Shown: positions 1 to 9,390, counted from the first letter of the stretch. The stretch is 47,021 nucleotides of DNA from an uncultured Clostridia bacterium (GCA_947630725.1 CANRIS010000019.1:1-47021); one strand, 5' to 3'. Numbers and translations are program-made. Notes: generated from the sequence alone by a model not told the origin.

Positions 1-3000
1 AAAATCGGTCTAATAAGTTCGGCAGATTTAGGGTCGGCAGCAATAAGCTCATCTTTTTTTTCTCCGGTGATGATAAATGCTTCATTGAAGCCCGTCAGGA
101 TACCACGGTATATCTTGATATTCCAGTCCTTAAGCTCAGTACCGTGGTGTTCTATTTTTCTTTTGATGCTCTGTTCGATAGGCGACATAATGGTCCAGCT
201 ATTGTCGGTATCGAAGGACATTACGGCGCTGTTTTGCCAAACAAAAACGCTCAAATTATTTAAGCCGGCATCCTTGGCAATACACGCAACTGTTTTATGT
301 TTATTTTGCTCCTTTGTAAACATCAAAATATTAACATCTACGGTTGCAGATGCAAAAATTTTCTGCCCTGCAAAGTCAATAAGATAACATGGATTTGTCT
401 TTTTTGCAAAGAAGTCACGTAATTTTTTGCCATATCCTGCGCGCATCCACTTGTTACTGGTAATAAATGTCAGGACACCTTTGTCATGCAGCAATTGATA
501 TCCTTTTTCATAAAACAGACAATAAATATCTCCTGTCTTTATATAAGATTCAAAACCCGCTTTATTATATTGATCTCCCAATTTTTCTCCAGTTGCATCA
601 TTGATCGTTTTTTGGAGTTGGATATAAGGTGGATTACCAATAATTATATCAAAGCCACCTTTTTCTTTGAAAACCCGAGCAAAATCAAGCTGCCAAAGAA
701 GATAGGGCTTAGATGCCATAAGCTTAGATTTATCATATCTCTGAATAATATCAGAGGCACAGTCTTTCAGCTGCGACATAATAACCATATCACGCAAGGA
801 GGAAATATCTTGTTTGAGCTGTTGTTTTTTTTCAGTGTTCTCACAACAAAAAAGTTCGTCCTGCTTTTCAATCAGTTTAGCAAGAATGCTTTCAAAATTA
901 CTGTGATAAACATCAATTTGTGAGTTAGTGGTAAGGTTGTTAAGCAGACTGCTTTCATCGACTAATTTTTTTCCTTCAAATTCATCAAGAAGGCTGTTCC
1001 CGCAAAGTATGTTGCTTTCAAGATTTGGCAGAGGCAAAGGATTTTTATGTCCATCCATAAGTGTTTGTGCATTCGGATTTATTTCGTCATCTATTACCAA
1101 TGCAAGCCAAAGTCTGAGCTGAGCAATATCAACAGCTGATGGATCAATATCCGCAGCGAAAATACAATTGCGAATAGTCTCGTATTTTAATGAGTGTACA
1201 GAACGATCCAACTGATACATAAGGCGTGCATCATATGTATTCATTGTTATAGCCAAGTAGGCAGAAATATTCTGACGAGCTCTGACAATTTCGTTCAGCA
1301 TTCCAAGAGGAAATGCACCTGAACCAACAGCCGGATCAGCAACACGGACATCTTTCAATGCATTATCTATTTCAAGAAGTCTATTAACGCCCTTTTTAAA
1401 CGAAAGGATTTCTTCAGAAATATAAAGATCTTTATTGAAATCAAATTCCATGCGATTGCGACCTAATTTATCAGTAACCCTCACAGTTTTTTCTGTATCC
1501 TGATCTTTCATAAAGTCCCCATACAAAATAAAATCCCGAATAGCAGACCCATCTATGTTCGTTGCATTTGTAAGGTAGTTAATAAGACTTTCTTGACACA
1601 TATAATGAACAATTTCACGAGGTGTATAAAACGCACCCTTTGATTTTCTATCTTGTATTTCCAGAAGATTTTCAAATACTTTACCAAGCATCTCAGGATC
1701 TATAGCAACTTCTCTCTCCATAGGCTCGTCTTCGCTCATGGTAAAATTATAGCGGTCAAAAATATCAAGAATTCCGTCGCAATCTCTGCCTTTTTCAGAG
1801 ACGTTGGAAAATATTTCATTAGGTATGGAAAAGTCATTATGCTTCCAGTCATAACCATCAATAGGCTCAAAAAGGCCCCCTGAAAGAAAAGGTATTCTGC
1901 AATGTAGAGCAGGACAATAGCCATTTTCTCCACGGTTTCGATTCAGTGTATCATAAAAAAGCGGTTCCAAAAGGTCGTTGTAAAAGTTGCATTTTCTTTT
2001 TTCTGAAAGATTAAACAGCCTACGCATAAAGTTACGCGGTCCGCTACCCCAATGATTTCCCTTGACACACATAGCCAAAATCTCTTCATCTTCATCACTT
2101 ATGTTGTTTAAAGCAGAATTGGAAGCTTTGTATGTGCCATCGCCTACAGGACAATAGACAACCGGAATTAATTCACGTGATTTTGCACCATGAGCATAAA
2201 ACGCATTAATATACTCCTTTTCCGTAAGAGAATTCGGCCATGCTTTGACACCGAGCCACCCTTTCTTCTGAAGAAAATACAAAAATACAATCTGCCCCAT
2301 AAGCTTCTTGGCAAATTGAGCTGATGTGAAGTTGTGTTGTTCAGCTTCAATACGAAAATCTTCTATTGCTTCAAGCTGCTCTCTAAGCTGGTGAAATTTC
2401 TCACAATAAAGGTTGAAAAACTCGTCAGTTACCTTTTCTACACTGAATGCTTCTTCAAGTGTATCAAGTGTAGGATGCTCAGGATTTGCAATACTGTCTG
2501 TAATAAAGCGTTCCATGCGACTGATAGCAGTATGGCATGGCTCATCCTGACCGACAAGGTAAGAATATCGTCTAGCAGGGGTAATTTTTTCGGCAGTTTT
2601 CAAATATCCGTTTTCAATTTTCATTTCGTAATCGAGACGAACAAGAGACAAGCGCCACTTGGTTTCTCCTTCAGTATAAAAAGCAATAAATGCTGCATCA
2701 GCATTTCCATTTTCTATTAACTTCTTTGCAAAGCTACGCTGCTTGCTTCTTGCGTTTTCTACATAAACCGCTTTTTTTAACTGAACTGACATTATAATAA
2801 TAATCTTCTTATCAGAACCCTGAAATGTTCCTATATGGGTATAACCTTCTATATGAGAAGAAAAATTTGAATATTCTTTATTAAATCTGTCAGGCGAGAT
2901 AATACGCATATTCGGAAAAATCTCGCGCACAAGTTCTACATAGTTTTTTGTATTGTATGAACCCTTAAGAATATTTCCTATTTTTTTAACTACTTCAACG

Positions 3001-3005
3001 CTCAT
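1..3005 (-). CDS. Eco57I-type DNA adenine methyltransferase, restriction-modification protein (C-terminus cut by window edge)
   Basis: The minus frame is open from an ATG at 3005 to the window edge (about 1,001 residues seen), so the C-terminus is missing. Near residue 553 is an SAM-binding motif I (DPAVGSGAF) and near 787 the catalytic NPPY motif (IIGNPPYIQL) of amino-methyltransferases; the spacing and large size fit the Eco57I/type IIG class. A conserved GAFYTP segment precedes motif I. It probably methylates adenine, and the N-terminal ~350 residues may carry cleavage or partner functions, though I do not see a certain nuclease motif. The ATG overlaps the helicase stop as ATGA, with GGAGG inside the helicase gene just upstream, so the two are translationally coupled. 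The base composition is far more AT-rich than the core genes, which suggests transfer. The specificity domain would lie outside the window. Confidence 0.85.
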   Translation of the reverse strand, partial: MSVEVVKKIGNILKGSYNTKNYVELVREIFPNMRIISPDRFNKEYSNFSSHIEGYTHIGTFQGSDKKIIIIMSVQLKKAVYVENARSKQRSFAKKLIENGNADAAFIAFYTEGETKWRLSLVRLDYEMKIENGYLKTAEKITPARRYSYLVGQDEPCHTAISRMERFITDSIANPEHPTLDTLEEAFSVEKVTDEFFNLYCEKFHQLREQLEAIEDFRIEAEQHNFTSAQFAKKLMGQIVFLYFLQKKGWLGVKAWPNSLTEKEYINAFYAHGAKSRELIPVVYCPVGDGTYKASNSALNNISDEDEEILAMCVKGNHWGSGPRNFMRRLFNLSEKRKCNFYNDLLEPLFYDTLNRNRGENGYCPALHCRIPFLSGGLFEPIDGYDWKHNDFSIPNEIFSNVSEKGRDCDGILDIFDRYNFTMSEDEPMEREVAIDPEMLGKVFENLLEIQDRKSKGAFYTPREIVHYMCQESLINYLTNATNIDGSAIRDFILYGDFMKDQDTEKTVRVTDKLGRNRMEFDFNKDLYISEEILSFKKGVNRLLEIDNALKDVRVADPAVGSGAFPLGMLNEIVRARQNISAYLAITMNTYDARLMYQLDRSVHSLKYETIRNCIFAADIDPSAVDIAQLRLWLALVIDDEINPNAQTLMDGHKNPLPLPNLESNILCGNSLLDEFEGKKLVDESSLLNNLTTNSQIDVYHSNFESILAKLIEKQDELFCCENTEKKQQLKQDISSLRDMVIMSQLKDCASDIIQRYDKSKLMASKPYLLWQLDFARVFKEKGGFDIIIGNPPYIQLQKTINDATGEKLGDQYNKAGFESYIKTGDIYCLFYEKGYQLLHDKGVLTFITSNKWMRAGYGKKLRDFFAKKTNPCYLIDFAGQKIFASATVDVNILMFTKEQNKHKTVACIAKDAGLNNLSVFVWQNSAVMSFDTDNSWTIMSPIEQSIKRKIEHHGTELKDWNIKIYRGILTGFNEAFIITGEKKDELIAADPKSAELIRPI

Positions 3006-6000
3006 GCTTTACCTCCTGTTTTCAGATAGCAAGAGAGAACAATTTGCTTCTCACCATCAACCCGAGTATGCCAATTCTCTTTATCCTCAAAATAAGCAGG
3101 AGGAACAAGTCTCAGAATTTCAAAATAGAGTTCCAGTGTGTCCGCTGCCACTTTGCTTTTTTTCATTACGTCTTTGCCTACCTTGGCTGGTATTTCACCA
3201 TTGTTCCAAAGAGTAATCAATTTATCAATATTTTCCTCCTGATCATCTGTCAACCGTGGGTCTGCTTTAATTCCTTTGAGCAGACGTATTACCTTCGCAT
3301 CATTTCCGGTTAACATAACCTTTTCTGTTGACACCTCTTCTTCAGCAAGCAGTAAATTATCAAAGGCAATACTGTTTTTACCAAGTTGATCATAAAAATC
3401 ACCCGAAACAGATGCTTTAGGGTCATTAGGTTCAGCCTTGATAAGGTCAATGGCCTGCATGAAAGAAAGCTGTTTGGTTAAATCACAGTCACTTAAAAAG
3501 AAGGTCTTTAATGCACCTTTGCGTATAAATGTGATGGTAGAATTATTCTTTGTCACATATGAATATTTTCCTGATTTTGCCTTTTTGGGCAGATGTTTTA
3601 TCATCTCAAAAAGTTTTGGGTTGTTGTCACGTATTTGTCTTATAACTGCAAGGTATTCCAATTCCGGGTTCGTGCTTTCCTCATTTCCGTCCAAATTTGC
3701 TGTAAGGTCGGAAAAAAGTTTCTGAGAAGAAACCTCTTCTGCATCAGAAAGATATTTATAATCTTCTCCAAGTGTATCATGAAATGTCTGAAGTTTTTCA
3801 AGTATACGTTCTTCAAGAGGCATTTGTTTTTTACTCTGTGCTGTAGGAAAGAAATTGAATACATAAATGCGGTCATGCTCTGTTCCTACACGATTTATAC
3901 GCCCTACACGCTGCATAATTCGTGTAGGATTCCAAGGCAGATCATAATTTACAAGTACATTTGCTCTATGAAGATTGATACCCTCGGAGAGCACATCTGT
4001 TGTAATCAGCAGATCGTATTTATCATTATCTTTATTTTTAAATTTCGGATTAAAGCTGTCTTCAATCTCAGTCTTCAGCGCCGGACTGCTTTGTCCGCTG
4101 TAATAAACAATACGCTGACCATAAATATCCTGAAGCTGTTTGTATAGATATTCGGCGGTTTCTGTAGATTCAGTAAAGACTATGGTCTTTCTCCCTTTCA
4201 TAATATTATTAGTCGTTAAATCTTGCCTGAATTCCTCTATCTTAGGGTCTGTTTTTATCATTGACCAAATAAACTGCAAAGATTTAAGCTGTGCAAGATC
4301 TGCCTCTAAATCACGAATAAACTGAGACGTAAACTCATTAGTTTCAAATTCCATTACATCTTGCTGTTCAATCAGATAAAGCAATTTTTTTTCATCGCCT
4401 CCGTCCAGAAGGTCATAAACATTTACCTTCTTACTTATATATACCTTACCGGTCTTAGCCATTGCGATAAATTTATTATATGATTCAACAAACCTTCCAA
4501 TGGTTTTTTTGAAGGCATAAAAGCTGCTTTCAAGCCTTTTAACCAGAATTCCTTTCATAAAGCCTCCCATGTTATGCTGTGCTGTAAGCATAGAGGCATA
4601 TTTTTTCTTGTCTTTCAGATAAAGCAGGGGTGTATAGCGTGCGTATTTGAAATCTTTAATTATGCTTATTGTCTGATTGAATGCATCATCAGTATCATCG
4701 TCAAAAGTATATATTATTTTTTCCGGACTTCCTACCTTTGGAAAGGACAGACCTTGCAGTTTAAGGTCTTTTTCATAATATTTCTGAATTTCACCCCTTG
4801 TACGCCGAATCATAACCTCTCGTATTAGTCTGTCACGAATAATCTCTGAATTTTCACGAAGCTGTTTCATATAAGCGACAGAGCCTTTTGGAAGCTTGTT
4901 GAGCTTTGATTTCAGTCCTCGGAAAAAACCTTCTATATTTTTTATGCCATTTATTGTACCACTCTGTTTTGCCTGAAAAAGATATATCTGATTTTCAATG
5001 TCGCTTGTGTAATTGTTTATAGGTGTTGCAGAAATAAGTATAACTTTTTTCCCGCGACAAATCTGATGGAGTTCTGTAAAGGCTTCTGTTCCACTGTTAC
5101 GGAACCGATGAGCTTCGTCCACAAACACATAAGAATATTTATCTGTTCCCTTAGCAATAAGTTTATCTATCTTTCCCAATGATTCTACATCATATCGGGA
5201 CACATCAAATTCTTGGAAAACACTTTTCCAATAATCAACAAGAACCGGAGGACAAATAATAAGTTTGTAAGTATTGCGATTAAAGCTATTCGCCAGCATT
5301 GCACAGATATATGTTTTGCCAAGACCTACAACATCAGAAACAAATACTCCATTATAAGCATCTAATTTTTGACGTGCCTGAGTAACTGCATCAATCTGAT
5401 ACTGCAAACGCATGTATCCATCCGGCAGCAGAGTCTCATAATTTTCCTTATCAGCATTTATTTCTTCTTTGAAAAATTCATACAATGTTTTCAGGTAAAG
5501 CTGATATGGTGTAATATCATTACGCATCCATGTATTTTTTTCAACTACTTCAATATAAGTTTCTCTTATATCAGTTCCTTTCTGCCATAACTCTTCAAAT
5601 TTATCCAAAGCAAATTTTACATCAGCATAGTCTTTAAGCTCCACATTAAATTCAAGGTTATTTATAAGTCCCGATTCCGAAAAATTACTGGAGCCGGTAA
5701 TTACACTTCCGAATGTATCAAGAACCTTGTCCTGATTTTTTCTCATTATATATACCTTTGCGTGAATAGGTGCATCAGTATACATTCGCATTTCCAATTT
5801 TCCGGACTTAAGCCAGTCAAGAAATATACGAACACCTTTTTCAACCTCTGCCGAACTGTGAGCAACTTCAAATTCATGTTCAACATCTTTAGCTATTATC
5901 TTTTTTCCCTCTGTAACAGAGACAGCAACAAACTTTGGCTCATTTACAGCCTTGTCAATTATTTTTACAGTAAAACTATCAACATTCAAACCTACAAGAA

Positions 6001-6175
6001 TACGTATTTTATCTACACTTTCCAATGACTCATACATCTTAAAGAAGCCGCTTGCACGGAAATATCCTACAAGAATATCAAAAAACTGAGTATTGCTTTT
6101 TAATATAGCTGCAAATCTGCTGTATAAATCTCTTTCAGGTTCATTTGTAAAGAATTTTATATCTGTGTGTGTCAT
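3002..6175 (-). CDS. SNF2/HepA-type helicase with N-terminal phospholipase D-like domain
   Basis: About 1,057 residues. The N-terminal part has a PLD-type active site, HAK at 138-140 followed by GSSN at 161-164, the signature of PLD nucleases. A superfamily II ATPase follows: Walker A GLGKT near 284-288, DEAH at 353-356, motif III SATP, and C-terminal helicase motif VI (QRVGRINRVG). This order (PLD, then SNF2 helicase) is typical of helicases in restriction or defence islands. I choose the ATG at 6175, seven bases after GGAGG; the frame can extend to a TTG at 6193 but that start would sit upstream of the ribosome site. It is first of a two-gene unit with the Eco57I-type methyltransferase. Likely role: ATP-driven translocation and possible cleavage on unmodified DNA. 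The defence role is inferred from family and context. Confidence 0.88.
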   Translation of the reverse strand: MTHTDIKFFTNEPERDLYSRFAAILKSNTQFFDILVGYFRASGFFKMYESLESVDKIRILVGLNVDSFTVKIIDKAVNEPKFVAVSVTEGKKIIAKDVEHEFEVAHSSAEVEKGVRIFLDWLKSGKLEMRMYTDAPIHAKVYIMRKNQDKVLDTFGSVITGSSNFSESGLINNLEFNVELKDYADVKFALDKFEELWQKGTDIRETYIEVVEKNTWMRNDITPYQLYLKTLYEFFKEEINADKENYETLLPDGYMRLQYQIDAVTQARQKLDAYNGVFVSDVVGLGKTYICAMLANSFNRNTYKLIICPPVLVDYWKSVFQEFDVSRYDVESLGKIDKLIAKGTDKYSYVFVDEAHRFRNSGTEAFTELHQICRGKKVILISATPINNYTSDIENQIYLFQAKQSGTINGIKNIEGFFRGLKSKLNKLPKGSVAYMKQLRENSEIIRDRLIREVMIRRTRGEIQKYYEKDLKLQGLSFPKVGSPEKIIYTFDDDTDDAFNQTISIIKDFKYARYTPLLYLKDKKKYASMLTAQHNMGGFMKGILVKRLESSFYAFKKTIGRFVESYNKFIAMAKTGKVYISKKVNVYDLLDGGDEKKLLYLIEQQDVMEFETNEFTSQFIRDLEADLAQLKSLQFIWSMIKTDPKIEEFRQDLTTNNIMKGRKTIVFTESTETAEYLYKQLQDIYGQRIVYYSGQSSPALKTEIEDSFNPKFKNKDNDKYDLLITTDVLSEGINLHRANVLVNYDLPWNPTRIMQRVGRINRVGTEHDRIYVFNFFPTAQSKKQMPLEERILEKLQTFHDTLGEDYKYLSDAEEVSSQKLFSDLTANLDGNEESTNPELEYLAVIRQIRDNNPKLFEMIKHLPKKAKSGKYSYVTKNNSTITFIRKGALKTFFLSDCDLTKQLSFMQAIDLIKAEPNDPKASVSGDFYDQLGKNSIAFDNLLLAEEEVSTEKVMLTGNDAKVIRLLKGIKADPRLTDDQEENIDKLITLWNNGEIPAKVGKDVMKKSKVAADTLELYFEILRLVPPAYFEDKENWHTRVDGEKQIVLSCYLKTGGKA

Positions 6176-6569
6176 TTCTAAACCTCCGAACAATGCTTCC
6201 TTTGTAATAAGAAAATGCCATATTTCGCATTAAATTAGTCAGTTCGTGTTGCTTTGCATATATTTTGCATTGCTTAGCTGTTGTATTTATATATAGAAAA
6301 CAGCTTAATTAAATTCCTCCCATGTTTCCTATAATTAATTTTTGCTGCCTATAATAATCCCCCATTAAATTATAGCATATTAATTCGGTATATTCAATAT
6401 AATATATCAAGTTATAAAGATTGTGTCAAATATTTCTGAGTAAATTCCCAAAGTAACTTTCACAGTAGAATTTAAAAGTGGAATTTAACCTGAGAAAAGA
6501 AAAGTGGTAGAATTTAGTCTGAGAAATCATGAAATGATACTTAGACTATGAGAGAAATTCAAAGCAAAA
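6176..6569. other. AT-rich gene-free stretch upstream of the helicase
   Basis: No convincing coding frame. It must contain the helicase promoter, but no clear -35/-10 pair stands out on the minus strand. At about 6476-6525 there is an imperfect direct repeat of the form AGTGG..GAATTTA..CTGAGAAA, possibly an end of the decayed transposon that follows. Confidence 0.5.
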
Positions 6570-7176
6570 AAATTTACATATGACTATACAGAAGCCAACC
6601 TAAATACAGTAACGCCCTTTAAAGCAATAGGTACGCGTATTGATAAAAATCCCACAATTATATCCAAAGAATAAATATCTTAAGCACAGATTTACGAAAG
6701 AAACAATAGAGAAGGTTTTTAACCGGATTTTGTTTGAAATAAACAATAAAGGATATTTATCACCCAAGGTTGTATTTATGGACGGCGCACACATAAAATC
6801 AGATGAAAATATCAAAAAAGCGTATCAAGAAAAATATTCCTAAAACTGCAAAGGTTTATGAGAAACAGCATATGGAGGAAATAAACAAGGATATATATTG
6901 GGGAGTATTGTTACACCGTGGAATGTTCATGACAGTATCACATTTGATCCGTTATATGATACAGTTATAGAGAAGTTTCTGGAAATAAAGGAAGAAGTTG
7001 TGGATTCAGCATATAAAACACCTTGGAGATGTAAAAAGATATCTGATGATGAGAGAATACCGATAATGACCTATAAAAGGTCAATGGGAGGCAAAGATTT
7101 ATTCAGACCTTATGAGTATGTATATGACGAATATTTTGATTGTGTTATCTGTCCGAATAACGAAGATTTTATATAG
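6570..7176 (+). pseudogene. IS1182-like transposase remnant
   Basis: Broken pieces of one DDE transposase lie in order in more than one frame. The first piece holds the family's FTKETIEKVF...GYLSPKVVFMDGAHIK region. The middle piece (KTAKVYEKQHMEEINKD) is in another frame. The last piece (6898-7176) holds TPWNVHDS, SAYKTPWRC and EYVYDEYFDCVICPN, the usual C-terminal catalytic half. Stops, frameshifts and an internal deletion between EEINKD and the TPWNVHDS segment show that it is dead. The next 245 bases contain nothing I recognise. Confidence 0.7.
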
Positions 7177-7421
7177 ACATACTGGGCTTATCTTCATTTA
7201 AGCATTCTGTATTCGGTTTATCAGAAAAATTGTCAAAAAACATCGAATTTCTATATAACATGTATGATTTAAGAAACTCACTCTACAGATATAAAGGCAA
7301 TGTTATAGCCAGAATATATAGAAACATATCAAATTCATATATTTTTTTAAATTTAAGGGATTACTTATTTAATACCATATTTCGTAAAGTACGCATTTTC
7401 GATTCTCAGTTTCAAATTTTC

Positions 7422-7740
7422 CTACTCTAATTGCTTTAAATACTCTGCATCTATATCTGTTTTGCCTGAAATATCATTATTTATCTTTTTTATTTGCTTT
7501 TTTACAGCTTTTCGCCGCCCTTTCCGCTTTGGTTTCAATGCATCCTGACCGACTGCCAGGTAGTCATTCACCCATTTGGTTATCGACGATGGGTTGTTTA
7601 TTCCGACTGACAGCGCTAATTCCTGATATGAAACTTCTGTTGTTAAATATACTTCTACCACATGAAATTTAAAATTAAAAAAATTTTTTCCAGGAACGAA
7701 GCAATACCTTTTCTCCAAAAGCGTTATATGCTTTTACCCA
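7422..7740 (-). pseudogene. IS3-family OrfA (helix-turn-helix) fragment
   Basis: The readable frame (7422-7718) carries the second helix-turn-helix of IS3 OrfA proteins: VVEVYLTTEVSYQELALS, then GINNPSSITKWVNDY and a basic KPKRKGRRK stretch. Just upstream in another frame lies WVKAYNAFGEKVLLRSWKK, the end of the first OrfA repeat, so a frameshift has split the gene. The frame stops soon after the basic region, before the usual coiled-coil end, and no OrfB integrase follows. The upstream part is cut off by the ISAs1-like element at 7741. Confidence 0.7.
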
Positions 7741-7745
7741 CCCAA

Positions 7746-7760
7746 GTGAATCTAATTTTG
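7746..7760 (+). repeat. Left terminal inverted repeat of the ISAs1-like element
   Basis: GTGAATCTAATTTTG, a 15-bp exact inverted match to the right end. The outer few bases (CCCAA on the left, complement TGCAC on the right) differ. Confidence 0.75.
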
Positions 7761-7822
7761 AAATATAAATGTAATATAAAAGGAGATGAGGATATGTTAT
7801 AATCACAAAGAGGTGATATGAT

Positions 7823-8970
7823 ATGTCAAGTTTTGAGAAATTGCAAGTATTAATATAAGAAACTAAAGGAACAGCTGATCATAAAGGATATTATTATAAG
7901 GTATCAGATATTTTAACAATAATGATATTTGGTATGTTATGTAATCTACAAACAATATCTGACATACATGAGTGGGCAAGATCAGAGCCTGTTCGGGAAT
8001 TCTTATTTAATGAGTTCAGGACACGGAAGCTTCCTTCACGTACACAGTTTTATAATCTGGTTAGTCGCATAGACCCAAAGGAAATCAATATGATTTTTAT
8101 TAAATGGGTAGAAGAAATAGTTAAAGATAACGATAGCGACAGGACTATTGCCATAGATGGCAAAACTATCTGTTCTACAGACAAATTAAGCAAGGGAAAG
8201 GGACACTTGCATATATTGAGTGCAGTTGTATCTGAAAATTAACTTATACTTGGTTCATTACCGTGCAAAACTAAAATAAATGAACCGGACGCATTGAGGG
8301 AAATGGTAGAAATCTTAGATATAAACGGAGCAATCGTAGTAGCTGATGCCTTACATTGTTCAAGAAGCTCTGCAAAAAAAGTGGTGGAAGAAAAAGGAGA
8401 TTATTTATTGTAGTAAAAGATAACAATGAGAGGTTGAAAGAAGATATAGAATTATATATAAAAAATGAAAACCTGCATTTTCATACAAAAGCAGAACTAA
8501 ACGGAGGAAGGATAGAAAAACGCACAGCATATACAGCAACAGAAATAGATTGGCTATATAACAAAGAAAAATGGGAGAACTTAAAAACCATAGGAGCTAT
8601 TCATACAGAATTTACCAAAGATAAGAAAAAGAGCAGTGAATGGCATTATTATATATCAAGCAGAGAATTAACTCCCGAAGAACTCTTGAAACACGCCAGA
8701 CAGGAATGGGCGGTAGAAAGTATGCACTGGTTGTTGGATGTGCATTTTTCAGAAGATAAAACAAAAGTCTGGGATATGAACATACAAAAAACCTTAAACA
8801 TAATGAGAAAAATAGCACTAAATCTTGCCAGAGAATATAAAAATCGCTTTGAGCCAAAAAAAGCAATAAGCGGTATATTGAAGCGCAATCTTTTCGATTT
8901 AAATAATTTAGCGAAATTCATTCGCTGTTTTATTGAACTTATTGATGTTTCAGCTTTGTTACAAAATTAG
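7823..8970 (+). pseudogene. ISAs1-family transposase with two nonsense codons and a frameshift
   Basis: Starts at ATG 7823 after AGAGGTGAT. The frame reads the N-terminal transposase-associated domain (MIFGMLCNLQTISDIHEW) and the catalytic IAIDGKTICS motif, then HLHILSAVVSEN. Lesions: an in-frame TAA at 7856-7858; an in-frame TAA at 8240-8242 replacing a sense codon between SEN and LILGSLPC; and loss of one base near 8411, after GDYLL, shifting VVKDNNERL into the frame that runs to 8970. The C-terminal HWLLDVHFSED segment with the last acidic residue is intact. Several neutral-looking lesions imply long inactivity. Confidence 0.8.
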
Positions 8971-8976
8971 ATTCAC
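8962..8976 (-). repeat. Right terminal inverted repeat of the ISAs1-like element
   Basis: The exact reverse complement of 7746-7760. It contains the TAG stop of the transposase. Confidence 0.75.
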
Positions 8977-8982
8977 GTGCAC

Positions 8983-9045
8983 AAATACTACATGATACTT
9001 GCAATTCCACTTTGAATGTGATAAACTATGAATATTATTATTCAT
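8983..9045 (-). pseudogene. tnpA: IS200-type TnpA (Y1 transposase) N-terminal fragment
   Basis: From ATG 9045, after AAAGGAGG, the frame reads MNNNIHSLSHSKWNCKYHVV, the highly conserved start of IS200/IS605 TnpA HUH transposases. After about 21 residues it runs into the ISAs1-like terminal repeat and stops at 8959. The rest of TnpA is not on the far side of the ISAs1-like element, where an IS3 fragment lies instead. The catalytic HUH and tyrosine motifs are therefore absent. Confidence 0.75.
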
Positions 9046-9048
9046 AAC

Positions 9049-9111
9049 GTAAGCCTCCTTTGCTTTTATTGCAGTGCCAGCCGCAATTCTATTGTAGAAA
9101 AGAAGGCTTAC
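9049..9111 (-). promoter_or_regulatory. IS200 leader hairpin hiding the tnpA ribosome site
   Basis: GTAAGCC at 9049 pairs with GGCTTAC ending at 9111 and the stem extends through CCTT/AAGG-type pairs. On the minus strand the GGAGG of tnpA lies in this stem, matching the known IS200 arrangement where a 5' stem-loop blocks transposase translation. Confidence 0.6.
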
Positions 9112-9144
9112 TTTTTGTACTCTTCGCTTAAGCTCTTTTGAACT

Positions 9145-9188
9145 CCCCGGACTATCCGGGGGTAAAGGTACAGTCTGCGGGAGACTGT
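9145..9188. repeat. Two short perfect palindromes downstream of the peptide gene
   Basis: CCCCGGA-CTA-TCCGGGG (9145-9161) and ACAGTCT-GCGGG-AGACTGT (9170-9188) lie side by side. They could stop minus-strand transcription from the peptide gene, but neither is followed by a T-run. They resemble the triloop palindromes elsewhere in the window. Confidence 0.55.
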
Positions 9189-9214
9189 GCCTGTGCTGTC
9201 GAAAAAAAGTGTTA

Positions 9215-9367
9215 TCAGCTTTCAGATTTTATTATATTATCAAAGCCTATAACGGTTTCGCTGCTTACAATATACTTTTTGCCGCCCGAAACCTTTTCAA
9301 GCTGCTCATCGTCAAGCTCTTCAAGTTCTTCAAGCTGAGCATCGTTTAAATTTTTGTTGTCAGACAT
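9215..9367 (-). CDS. Small peptide precursor with double-glycine leader (bacteriocin/RiPP-like)
   Basis: Fifty codons from ATG 9367, with AAGGAG eight bases upstream. The first ~29 residues are acidic and helical, with the tandem pattern QLEELEELDDEQLEKVSGG. They end in the double-glycine signature typical of bacteriocin or RiPP leaders cut by C39-peptidase ABC transporters. The predicted core is about 21 residues (starts KKYIVSSETVIGFD), has no cysteine, and carries several Ser/Thr plus hydrophobic residues. No maturation enzyme, immunity gene or transporter is visible within the window, so export would need a machine encoded elsewhere. It lies on the same strand downstream of the SLH gene. 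It could be a signalling peptide, a bacteriocin, or an orphan precursor. Coding status is well supported by ribosome site and leader; function is inferred. Confidence 0.65.
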   Translation of the reverse strand: MSDNKNLNDAQLEELEELDDEQLEKVSGGKKYIVSSETVIGFDNIIKSES

Positions 9368-9390
9368 TAAAATTACTCCTTTCTTTGATG

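Larger units (their letters stand above)
7741..8982 (+). mobile_element. Decayed ISAs1-family insertion sequence
   Basis: A 1.24-kb element bounded by inverted repeats sharing GTGAATCTAATTTTG (7746-7760, and inverted at 8962-8976). It encloses a single ISAs1-type transposase frame whose stop codon lies in the right repeat. It sits between an IS3 fragment on the left and an IS200 transposase fragment on the right. I see no matching target duplication, so the flanks have been rearranged. The transposase is broken, so the element cannot move by itself. Confidence 0.75.

Noticed and set aside
9138..9338. Plus-strand frame ending in a serine run
   Set aside because: It is antisense to the double-glycine peptide gene; the serine run mirrors its acidic Leu/Glu leader codons, and it has no ribosome site.
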